From assembly GCA_026874595.1 (NCBI GenBank), contig CM049311.1, positions 32,817,176 through 32,881,175 of the forward strand: a stretch of 64,000 nt of DNA, in the 5' to 3' direction. This document shows, piece after piece, positions 33,536 to 45,800 of the stretch. The notes under the pieces were generated by a model that was given only the letters and a program-made list of their open reading frames with translations, was not told where the DNA came from and ran no database searches. The position numbers and the translations under genes were made by a program. Source of the DNA: Sipunculus nudus. Taxonomy: Eukaryota > Annelida > Sipuncula > Golfingiida > Sipunculidae. Numbering within the stretch: position 1 is the stretch's first letter; each line of letters starts with the position of its first letter.

Positions 33536-33960
33536 GGAATATATTTTATTTAGAATCACACCAAGAAAACTGAAAATTTGCTTATGAATCATGTAATTTT
33601 ATTATATAAATAATATAAAATATGTATTTATTTAGAGAGAGGTACGTACGGTTCTTAATTTCGCAAGATTTTTTAATGTATTAAAAGTCACGGAAAGAAT
33701 TGAATATTTTGTAGTCAGAAGGAAAAGAGCGATCTCCGTGCATATAAAAACTGGAAAAATTTGGTAGAATTATTTTGAATATTTTGAATGTTTGAACAAA
33801 CATTGATACCATGTATCTGTTTGTATTTTTGAATATGACTGTGTTTTATGTTCATGTATTAATGTCTGTTATCATCATGTTTATGTTTTACGTATATGTA
33901 TGTATGTCTGATATGTAATTTGATGTGAATCAAATGTAAAAAATAATCAACACATTTCAG

Positions 33961-34550
33961 ATTGAAAGGAATAGAAATGAGGGTGCAGTTTCCCCTGTTG
34001 GTCCTTTTCCTCCTATACAATAGTCAGCTAGTATTGGGGTGTTCCAGGCGTCCGGGATGTTCCAGGAAAGATTGCAGATGGGGAAGCTGGGGTTACTGGA
34101 GCAGCTGCTCCCATCAATGTGGAGGAGGCGGGATGCAGTCTAGGTCACGTGGCATTGTGCAACATCCCTCATGTGGGGGCTCTCCCTGTACCGGGCCATC
34201 TACTGAACACAGACCATGCAATCGGTTTTGTAACAATGGTGGAACTCCCATCATGTTTGGTTGTCATTGTTTGCCAGGCGTGTTTGGTGGATGTTGTGAA
34301 ATTTGTACCGGAATAAATTGCACATGGAGCGAATGGTCACCATGGACCACTTGCAGCGCCCCTTGTGGTTTATCTGGAACCCAGACGAAATATAGAGTAA
34401 AAGAAGCAGAAGCATTTTGTGGTGGCGAGGAGTGTGACGGGTCCACAACAGAAGAGCAACCATGTAATTTGTACTGTCATAACGGAGGAACACCACATGA
34501 CTCTGGATGTTACTGCACACCAAGTCACCATGGCCAATGTTGCAAAATAG
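33961..34550 (+). CDS. Exon: signal peptide, two TSP1 repeats and two EGF-like modules
   Basis: The acceptor 'catttcag' ends at 33960. ATG at 33977 starts MRVQFPLLVLFLLYNSQLVL, a clear signal peptide. TSP1 repeat 1 carries WGSWGYWSSCSHQCGGG. An EGF-like segment CNRFCNNGGTP...CHCLPGVFGG follows. TSP1 repeat 2 carries WSEWSPWTTCSAPCG, and a second EGF-like segment CNLYCHNGGTP...CYCTPSHHGQ ends the exon. Donor ATAG|GTAATG, phase 1. If unspliced, the frame stops at 34,579 after about 200 residues, so an alternative short secreted product is possible. The acceptor upstream of the ATG implies a 5' non-coding exon. Confidence 0.8.
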
Positions 34551-37500
34551 GTAATGGCGTGCTCTTCCGTTCAAAGTAATTCCAGTAATTCCAAAACTCA
34601 AGTGGACTCAGGGGATCTAAATATCTTTTCCTTTCAACTTATAAGTCCAGATTAATCTTTTGTTATCCCAATACAAATAATTATTTCATATAACTGTGAG
34701 TTTAAGTTCATTATTGTTATTTAGCTCGTGATAACCTTACTTTAATCAAGGAGTTTACAGGGATGGAGTATCAAGTGAGAGTCTGGCCGTGTCGGATGTT
34801 GCTGACGGGGGTCATAAAACTCGCTGCTCCAAGGCACAAAGAGATGCCGCTGATAAGCCCGGTGCTAATTGATACAGCGCGAGAGACCCCCCTTCGGCGT
34901 GACTTCGGCATTATTGTGACAAGGATGAGTAAGTTTCTCCCCAATTTGATCTCCGGTAGTATTTAATATAAATTGTTAAACAATCATAAGTTTGAACACC
35001 ATATGTTCATATGTGTGGGAAACGTGTGTGAAGCTGTCGTTGCTTATGACGCCTGAGCTATAGCTTGGCTGCGGTAAATATGGGCGATAATACGAGAACA
35101 ACGCCGTCAGTGACAGATCGGGCGATGGCTCACTGTTATCCATCAAGATGAAAGTCATCCGATCATAAGCGTCAAAACTTTTTTTATCGACGGAATACTA
35201 TAATACATGGCTAATTATTAATACAAGTCAGAAGTGTGGGAACTGATGGAATTTTTTTATAATTTCGAAGTTATTCAGGGAAAGTAAGGTTTACACTTAA
35301 CAGTCGTCCGTCATGAATAACGGCAAAAGTCGATGTAGAGTGACCGCATCTATCCCAAAATCGATCAAGTGATTCCTCAACACGAAACCTCTCTAGATAT
35401 ATTTGTTGCGCATAATTCTTGACAAAACAAACCATTTGCGCTTTCATAATTTCGGTTAATGTTATTCCAGTGATTTACTGCTCAGTTACTGGATATATCG
35501 CTCTCCGCTTCAGCGAGCTAAAGCGGACCGCAGAAGTAACATCTGGCAGGCTCACTTTATCAAAGGCCGTGCCGCCGCTGCGCCTGACACCGCGGCACAA
35601 TAAGCGCACAATAAGAGTTAATGGGCTTATCATGTCTTCATTACAATTAGCGCACGACTGACACTCGCGACCTGGCAGGGCTTCTGACAGTTGTTACTCC
35701 ATCTCTGTAAACTCCTTGCTTTAATCATGTTGATGTCACCTTTGTTTACTGTATTCCGTTCGGTGTTTCTTTGAAACAAGGTTTTCACTTTTTTACATTA
35801 ACAACAATACCCCCTTAAATTCACAATGCCGACAAGAAAAAGAATAGAGTCGAAGAATAACTGGTAAATTGTTACTGTTCTTTGGCTGGTCCTGCTAAAG
35901 CTAACAACAGCAATGTAACCTGCTGGATTAATTTATAAATTTATAATAATTAAAATTGTACATCTATGAAAAATATTCTCATCGTGAATGACCTTTTGGA
36001 AAGAAAAATAGGATTTTGCTGATGTGAAAGGGTTGGGTGAACAATAAATTTGTTTCCTTGTGAATCGCCGACATGTAGATGATGCTTCAGTTTTCATTGA
36101 TTCAATGATATAATCCAGTCCTTGTTCATTAAATCAAATTAATATTCCTTATTTCATTATTATGTCTCAAGATTAATTATCCATTTAGATTAAGCATAAA
36201 ATTGGCAAACATCTCTTTGATCGTGATACCACTAATTTAGTATACAAGAAACAGTCTTATTTAAATCTGGTTAGCAAAAAGTTGTCCCAATAGAGCTCTT
36301 TCAAAGAACCCTTTATATTGGTCTGAACCTCAACTATACCAATAGAACCCTGTGCACTTAAAAAGTGGTTTAAGATGGAATAATTTATATTCTCATCATT
36401 TATATTACACTTTGGACTGATATAAGATAAACGTGGAATTTCCTCTATTACCTCATATCACCATGCAGAAAATACTTTTAGAAAATTTACTAAATAGTTG
36501 TTGCACAAACCAAAGTAATTTTTATTAGCGGATATGAGTTCTCTATCATTTTAATATCCACAAAAACCATGTTTGATTGTTAATTGAGACTGCACTTTTT
36601 TTCGCTGACAGCACATTCGTGGTCACTGTCAGCCTAGGCTGAGGTCAACCAGAAATCCTACCTGTCCGCAATTCAAGATCTCAATTACGGCTAAGTATTT
36701 CTTTGTCAGTTGACACAAAATGTTCAGGAAAGAGTCAAATAGCATGTATTACTTGATTTAAGTGACTTCTACATACAATCCAAGACATTACTTCTGGATC
36801 TGCTTAAAGCACCGTTCGAAGTCTCACGAAGGAACACGACATCGGCACGACATCAACACAACTACGATATAACTAAAACAAGAACCTCTTAAGAGGTCAC
36901 GTTCATAGAGCCCCCTTCCTCCTTTCACGAATTGGGCACCGAATCACCACGAACTGACATCGTACTTTCACGGAAAATTTAGTTTTCTTAGTAATTTTTA
37001 ACATCTTACAAACACACGAGGATAAAGGTTTGGCAGGGAGAACACTATGTATATTTGAAAATTTGTTTTAAAGAAGATTTTTATTGTGGTTATTGGTTCC
37101 AACTAAATTTGAACCAAAATAATTTGAAGAAGCGAAATCAAATTACGTTCTCTTTGTACTTTTTAACTTCTTTGTAAACAAACGAGAAAGTTTTTGCAGT
37201 AAGTGAACCATGTTGATTTATACGTTTATTAAGAGAAAATTTTGTATCGTGGATATAGGTTGAAAGCTAAATTTGAACCAAAATAGTTAAAAGAAGCTAA
37301 ATATATTATACAGATTCGTCTTACTTAAACTGTCAATCCGATTAATTTCCTAATTTATTATTAGAAAATAATACTGAGCCTCACACAAAGAATTATATTA
37401 AATTGAGATCAGAGCCAATTAGATATTTTAACCAATATTTTGAGAATACAGATGTTTTGCATCCAAATAAGGCGGCCGTCTGTCTAGACTTAAAGACGTG

Positions 37501-37959
37501 GACGTCGTATTTGCCACAATAAAAATTAGTCGTAATTGTCTAATTACTCAAACAAATGAAACATTTATTATCTGTGTTTTAAACTGGATCGTTTTTGTCA
37601 TATTAAAATAACTTGAGAAGTTGAGTAAAGCGTTGTAATGGTGTCCTTTTACCAATATTTTTACCAATATTTTTTTTTTGTATCGCAACGAATTCAACAT
37701 CTTGGCGATTCGGGGTCAAATTCATGAATGTGGGAACGGGGCTTAACACAGAGTCCATATACTCAAAAAGTGGTCCATTCCATATTTGATTCCATCTTGA
37801 TCTAGATCCATTTCGTCGTATATATATGTTCAGATCAGAACTGGGTCCATATAAAAGACTGAAATTCAAATAGATTCTTGGCCATGCATGTATAGAATTA
37901 ACGTTGGGCCAAACCCGGTCGTCCTCATGCCTAAGGGAGCTGTAACTAAACTACTTGTG

Positions 37960-38018
<59 letters not shown>

Positions 38019-39799
38019 TTTATGCATTCTTACCAGCCTACTGCATCTTCGTTTAATTCAATTCCAGCTTCTTAGCCTTGTGAGACTGACGGACACCACA
38101 TGCTGTACGACCGTGAGGCTAGAAGAAGTAATTACACCATGCTTCAGGGGGCGCCACTGTGCGATGATTACTTAGCCACTGGATGGTTCCGCGTTATATC
38201 GCCGGCAGGCGGGGACATGATTAATTCTTGTCCAACAGAAGGAGCATGCAGTACAGCATATCCTGTTTGGATGGAAGGTTAATATTTTATAATCTATTTC
38301 ATGAATTATTTGTTTAGTCGTGATCTGACTTTCAAAATAATAGCTTGTATCATATTCAGGGGATCTCCCTCCCTCTGATGGCCAAATACATGACCGCTCT
38401 GCTTACATGGAAGACTTTTGCAAGCAGGACACACTCAATATCCGCGTGAAGAACTGTGGAGATTTCAATGTGTATTATCTGCCTAATGTCAGAGGATGCC
38501 CGATCGCTTATTGTTTCGGTGAGAAAATGTGTTTTAAAGTCACAGACATATCCATCACAAACGATTATTTCGAAAGTATGTACATATTTAAGTTGAATTA
38601 TTTTTTATATTATTAATTGTTTCTGTTATTAGATTTATTATAGACAATATGACTTGTCTGTTGAACTCTTCTTTCAAAATTTGTTTTTAATGTGGAAACA
38701 AAATAGCCTGATACTGGTTCATTACTCAATATTCGATATCGGCGTGACCGTTTTCCCATTTTCTCCAACACAGGAGACAAAGCACCTTGCCCACCGGGTC
38801 AAAGTTCACCAACCGGTCGTCAGCCTGGCTGTTCGGGTATTTCACGGAGATTATATAATCTTTGATTAAACTTCTTCCACATTGACTCTTATTCTTTCGA
38901 TTATACTACATAGCAGGTATTATCAACGAAGGTATTTGTACAAAATTTGCGCTTCAAATAATATCTAAATGAGTATTTTGTAGGTTTAAGCCATGCGACT
39001 GTTTTCAGAAAATTTTCCGCCATTTGACCAAACGCCGACTGTTGACTATGCGGTATCCACCACATTAAAACGTGAGGTGTTATTTCGCTGTAATATTCCA
39101 AATACGGCGGCCATTACAGAAGACATGTGGGTAGATATCAGATGGTTTATACACGAGGAAGAAGTGCTCAGCGTAACCAGGGTAACAAGTCAGCAGCTTC
39201 CCCATCACCTGCACGAGAAAGACTGGTACCATGGACAATCAGACGCTCTCGGCAAAGAGGCAAGTCGGAATTCTGACAATTTACAGAGACAACTTTCAGC
39301 TTAACGCAAAGGTCTCACCTAATCATGTGTTATTTTGTTACTTTACAGGTGTATTGCCGAGTCAGAGCAGGTGGAACAAAATATGACGTACCAAGCCCTG
39401 AGCAAGAAAGTAACAGATTCTTTGCTGGAATACAGGTACTGAAACTCCAAGATATCAGACCTGAAAGACAAAATAAACGATTATATATAATATAAAGTGT
39501 AATGAAATAGACCTGTCAAGATTTAGACCTGTCATATAGTACCTGCTAAGGAGAGCTAATCCTCCTGAAAATAGATATTGTATATTTTATTCATACACTC
39601 ACATAAAAGCAAAATCGAGAGTCGAATGGCCTTATGTGCTTTAAAACCGTAGCTCTGTGAAATACAGATCGCTAAGCTGATTATTGAAAATTACCAGGGA
39701 AATATACCTGTTGAGCCTGACGGTCAAGAACATTGTGGAAATTAATGGCAATTTTGAAAATTGACCTGGAAAATTTATTACCGGTACATTAAATCCCAT

Positions 39800-39879
<80 letters not shown>

Positions 39880-42800
39880 ATGTACAAGTTTAATACATCA
39901 CTGTGAAAGTGCTCTACCATGCAGGGTAGCAAAAATAATGTAACTTATATAGTCAGCTTGATTTCATAGTATTGTACTACAATATTGTTTCGCAAGTACA
40001 ACTTTTTTTGTTGTTCTCACCCCTAAGCTAGAAACTGAGATAATCATATGTGTATTTAGTTCGTTCAGATAGCCTTGATACACCTATGACCATTTCAATT
40101 TATGTCTGGTGAGAAGGCAAAGCTGAAAAGCAATACAGATATGTTTTCTCATATTTACAATTATGTCCTTTAATGGTAATGTCACGTGTATATAATACCT
40201 TTGACTTTGTCGTGACGATATATGAAGTGTTTATACCGACTTTTGTCAGCTGCAACATCTTCACCTAACGGTGTATGAAGGTGAAAGCGTAGAAACTAAG
40301 CTGGAACCGACCATTCCGATTCTTGGCTCAACTTTTGTCAGAGAGATGGCGGTGGAGGTTATCACACCCACACTTAAGGATGATTCCTGTATCTCAAAAG
40401 GCTATTATACTGGGGTCAAAGTAGAGGAGACACAAGACGGGAAAATTTGTTAAATTCAATGCAACTATTAAAGGTAATTGACTGTTTTTTTTTTAATTAT
40501 AAACATTTCGTTAATTTCATCATAATACATTCGTTCATGTTTATGTGCGTGTGTCCATACAGTAAAGGAAAAAGCTAAATTCAACTGTTTAACAACATTT
40601 TGCGCAACGATTTTACGTGGACATAAAAATGCTCAGGCTAACATTACTATATAACGTGCACATAAGAAGACGGTAAAATATGCAGTTTTCTAGATAAAGA
40701 AAAATTAAGTCATAGCAAGTATACCTAACACAATTAAATAAAAATATATTTGTACATTAGAAAATCGAATTCTCTAGCTATCACCCATGGTGAATCCTGG
40801 CAACCCGGAACAAAGGGGATATTAGGTGTTCATGCTCCCAGAGATGAAATCGACGGCAACCCAAACAGAATCATGAAAGTAATGCTACAGACACCGGAGA
40901 GGGTCTTAAGTCATTTTATATGGCAGAAATATAGGCTACCCGACATAACTGTGAGTGACAGAGTCATGCTTTGATTTCATTTGTGAGGAATAATTATTTT
41001 CCTTGCATCATGAAGGTAGCTCCAACCCCAGTTTATGCTTTTTACATTTATGAATTAATACAAAATTAATACGAAGTAAAAATAATAAATTTTATTTATT
41101 ACATCTTTGATCAGGTCGTATGACCTTTATTATTATTAATTTTAATTCATTAATAATAATGTTATTAATAGGCCTAAATAGTAGCTTTTTGCAATGGCCT
41201 ATGGATCTGATTACTAGAAAAGCGTGCATGTTTCATTTTCCTCTAAAGCAAAAATAGTTCGATACTGATTTAATTATTCTGTAGACATTTATTTAGCAAC
41301 ATAGATATGCTTATGTAGGTGCAAGATAAAATTTCCACCTTTATTATAAATCTTATTCCTCCTACGTAGGTTACAGTCGTTGATAGTCCAAGTAGCTCAT
41401 TCCAAAGCACCGGAGTGTGTCGGTCGCTGAACGATCCCCATATGACTATATTTGACGGCTGGTAAATTTACATCAATTTTATCATCCCATCTTGTGTCCA
41501 TAAGAAATATCGGCCATTTGACTCTCGTGTGCAATAATATATATTGATTCAGATGTTATTCTTTTTAATGTATTTCAGCTTATATGACAACTTTTTGACA
41601 GGCGAATTCATTCTGTACAGACATATGACCCTTCCTCTTCAGGTATGTTAAAAAATAAGATAAAGATTATGATGTAGGAGGAAATACTTAACACTATGAT
41701 TTGCCTGCCATATTTAATGTTCGGGTAATATTGAAAATTTTAGTCACAATACTGTGCTTTGAATATTTCAATCTAATTTATGTTTCTTTTAGGTGAACGG
41801 GTATTATGTACGATGCAACGGGTTTGCAAGTTGTAACTGTGCAGTGTTCATAAAGTCCGGGAAAGATCTGTTTACAGTCAATTACTGTCCCAGTGTAAAG
41901 CAGAAATTCAGCGCCTATGTTCAATGTCCAGACGGATCTCTCACCGTTATTTCCACTGGGCCATACTCTTACAAGGTATTTTTTGACATTTATTTCTAAT
42001 TTAGGGGATTGCATGCATACGTGACGTGTGTGTTGAAATGTTTGTGAAAAACATTGTCAGATAAAGCTACCCACTGGCACCATGGTATCTGTTTACGGTA
42101 TCGGAACTTCGTATGGATACATCCAGGGTGTGACGATTAAAGCGGACGACCAGGATGAATATGAAACCGAGGGCCTGTGTGGATCTTATAATGGCGACGT
42201 GTCAGATGATCTGAACCACACCATTACCTGTTATCTTAATCACAAACGAACAAGCAAGGAAGCCGAAAAGTTCTCCAGGTCCTGGAGGTGAGTTGGAATT
42301 ACTCAGGGGCAATTCGCTGTCAAATTACTATTTTAATCTGCGATCACCGTATATCTACCTTAATTTATCCTTAATTCCGACGAGAAACATATTCTTAATT
42401 TAAGAGATCTTTCTAACATTATTTCAGAAATCAGTTAATCTGTAATTATTCTTAATGTTGTTATTTAGGTTATATCCTTTAGGATTTAGACCTAATGTCT
42501 CGTTTTGTCTCTTATTGGCATTACATAGACATGATGATTAAACCAATTATATATAGTGCAGGGATATCGCACGGTACTACATATTCAGTTTCTACTTTAT
42601 CAATCCTTTAGAAATAAGTCAGATGATTACACTCATAATTTATGAGTCTGAAACTTTTAACGGTATGCTTTTCATCTACCTATTTTAATTATAACACCAG
42701 ATATCTCGGGTATGATTTGATAACGATTAAGACAAGCTAAAGGTCACAGTCACTGACTATAAGACCTATCTATGACTAAGTGACTATGTTTGCAGACGGA

Positions 42801-45800
42801 ATGCTGATCACAAGGACAGCCTGTGGACAGGGACAAAGGGACCAGACAGAGAATTGGCGAAATTTTGTGCATGTAAGCAGGGAAATAGAGTCGTGTGTGA
42901 ATACCAACAAATGGTAGGTAATATTTAATTCAGCTTTGTCTTTCGTCAGTCATCTACTTCAGCAATCATTTAACGTCATGATCGTTCAAATGGCCTGTGT
43001 AGAGATTAGGATTTAGATAGCATTCACCACCGCAATCCCGTTAGATCCCATGAAGTTCATGAATTCATGTCGGAGACTTCTTACAACAACCGGTGGGCTA
43101 ATTGTGGGTAGTTGGATGACTCATTAACATCAACAATTAACATATTTACGGATTTAACCAGCCTTTGCTGAGACCTGGAATGTTTTGTGACACAGCATAC
43201 CGTCTGACCGAGAGGTTGTTTGATTTTAGAAAACTGGATATTCCACTATATATTCGGAGTTTAGTGTAAATAAAGAGAGGATTAATAGAATTCAGTGGGG
43301 GTTCATTTTTTTCAGAAGGAAGCGATTAACTCAGGAAAACCAGTAACATTAAATTTAGTAAATACTATTTGTAAAAATTAAATTTTTATTATCAAGAATA
43401 TTCCGGAAAAAAATGTACGCGGTTTGTATATGAGTTTACATAACATATATAACTGTATTAGTTCTCCGTCCCTAACCTGTAAGAATTACAATTAACAGAT
43501 AAAAAAACTTATATTAAGATTATGAAGAATATTCAACAGAATGAAGAATGTATTAAGTGGGGTAAGGATGTGACGGTTCGTCTGAAGAGTCGCTGCAGCA
43601 TTCAGTCACAGTCTCTCAGTGTGTTTGGATCTAGAGGGTCGGACTTCAGTGACGTCTTCCCTCCGCCGCCTCCCCCGCCTGCAGACACTGAGTACAGCGA
43701 GGTAAGTGAAGATGAAATTATAACTTTATTTCATATCTTTCAGGTAACATTCACTCTTTGTGTGTGCGTAATGTTTTTTTTTGCCACTTAAGCATCTATT
43801 AATGACAGTATCTTTGGGGATTTTTCTGATCTATTCTCATAAATGGTTTACTGATTTATACGTGATAGGACGCAAACTTCACGAACGGCTGGACTCGGGA
43901 ATCAGCTAACGCTTTCTGCCGTGAGAACATCCTAGGGACTCCATCAGGTCAGCAGTGTTCTACCATGGACGGTGTTGATTTCGAATACTTCATTGAGACG
44001 TGTTCAGGATATTCAGGTATATGGCTTTGATTGTTTATTGTTTTAGATTACTGATATTTCCGTCACTGAGTGCAATAATAACTGTTTGCCGCTATATTAA
44101 AACATATTTAGTTATATAAATAACCAATATATGACAATATGTAATGTAGATTCGGTGCTAATGACTTGAATCAAAAAATTAAGGTTCCTATTTTAGTGGA
44201 CGCTGTAAGGTTTGAATATGTTTCCGGGTCTGAGCACATCGACAGTTGCATTAAGAAATTATTTTAATCAGATTGGCGGGAACACTGAATGGTACACTGC
44301 AGCTTTAGAGGCCATGCAAGAGAAATGTAACTTTGAAGCCAGTACTAATATGTCTCGATGGGTGAATGATGGTGGCAAACTTAAACCTTCCCCTGACATC
44401 ATCAATACACTCTGTCCAGGAAACTGCAGCAACCGCGGGGTTTGTGTAGAAAGTAAGTATCACTGTTCCTTGACCTACGTAACCTAAAAGTTGGGGGAAA
44501 GCCTAACCGAAATAGATTTTAATGCATGATAATGCATGTAAATATGTACTTGAAGTTTCTGAAAATATGAGTTTCTCTATAGATATGTATTAAACATGGT
44601 AACAATATTGAAAGCCTTATATAATGTTCTTATGATTACATTTTAAGATCTACAGTAAAACGTTATTATATCAAAGGGACATGTAAAATAGTGAATTTCA
44701 TTTGATAAATATGCAATATATGCAGGGACCTATAGATTATGATATTGAAACTTTAGATACTTATAATTACGTGCGTTTTTCAATCAAATGAAGAAATGTA
44801 ATCATGTTAAGTTGCACAATAATGTATTGTATAATACAAGGTTCTGCCGATCCTTATCCGTATATCCCCATTTCCAAATATTCCTTACGTGAGACATTAA
44901 TATTCCTCGTATAGGACGCTGTGAATGCGACCCTGGTTACAGAGAGATCGACTGTTCCATTGATCTGTTCAGACCCCCTAACGTCACTTCCGTTCCCGAT
45001 GGCGGGAAATGTGATCTCCGCAGACGACCGTGCAAAGCGACACCATTACACGGAGAGAACTTCCTCGACTCAGAAGACCTGACATGCAGAATCAGATACT
45101 GGCAGGTAGTGTTGTGTTTTCTGCTATCCCACATTGAACTTTAAGTAATTTTAAACATTACATGAAAGAAAGAAGACCATATAAATTTCCTACATTGTTC
45201 AAACTTGACATTATGCATTTCTTGCACAGTTTATTAGCCACTGATGCCAAAAGATTAACCTGTTTTGTATATATTCTTATATTCCAAGTTGAGAAACTCC
45301 GACGTGGAGAGAGTGTCAATGACATCGTTCAGGACCGGAGTGTACATGCACGCCCTGGAAGTTATGTGTCCCCTGTACGAGGACCAGGCCCCCGGCACCC
45401 TCCGTCTGTATAACGCTGACAACCCTCTGGCCCTCGTGTACAAGGTGGCCGTATCTAACGACGCCGGAAATTACAGCACGGAGACAACTGTCATGTCGTT
45501 TGATGGAAAGTGCTTGGATTGTGATACCCAATCTGTCAACTGCAATCTCAAGGTTACTCAAATATTGATAATGTTCATGAATCTTACATAATTTAAAAAA
45601 AAAAAAATGTCTATTTCAGTCATCTTTTTTTCAATGAAATGTTTGCCACTAATTACTACTTGTACATGTATCGACAGATTTGTGTCGTGAATCATGATTA
45701 AAACACTTCTCAAATGGTCGGTGCTCGTTACTGATTTGTTTAATTTGGAAAATTTGTATATAAGCAGACATGTATTTAAGTTTTGGTGAAAAACTTGAAA

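Larger units (their letters stand above)
28850..33948 (+). mobile_element. Decayed L1/Tx1-type LINE
   Basis: Ordered remains on +: ORF1 coiled coil and RRM-like text (28870-29400), an AP-type endonuclease (about 30,110-30,840), reverse transcriptase (about 31,450-32,240), and an ORF2 C-terminal region with an LRVFQYK box and knuckle (32,700-33,530). An AT-rich 3' UTR ends near 'tgtaaaaaataatcaa'. Many stops and frameshifts. The left boundary is uncertain and may extend to about 28,480. Confidence 0.75.
34551..38075 (+). other. Large intron (or intergenic gap) after the TSP1/EGF exon
   Basis: Contains the TIR element 34747-35718 and an (AT)n tract 63 bp before the next acceptor. The exon before ends in phase 1 and the next begins in phase 0, so at least one small exon is unidentified here, or two genes adjoin. 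35,730-37,960 shows no other supported feature. Confidence 0.5.

Noticed and set aside
2987..34550. Joining the signal-peptide exon at 2987 to the exon at 33961
   Set aside because: Phase-1 joining gives TAT TGA, an immediate stop, and the second exon has its own signal peptide.
34722..34966. Open reading between 'ttatttag' and GTAAGT that looks like a coding exon
   Set aside because: It overlaps the inverted terminal repeat of the 34747-35718 transposon, its phases do not fit the neighbours, and the text has no recognisable domain.
35470..35716. Conserved developmental enhancer
   Set aside because: TF-like words are suggestive, but the segment is the right arm of a TIR transposon. No conservation evidence is available here.
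37888..38175. Open frames running through (AT)n tracts (also at 11045, 19025, 39761, 49492, 56699, 57894, 60645)
   Set aside because: The YIYIYI or IYIYIY text is a by-product of the dinucleotide repeat.
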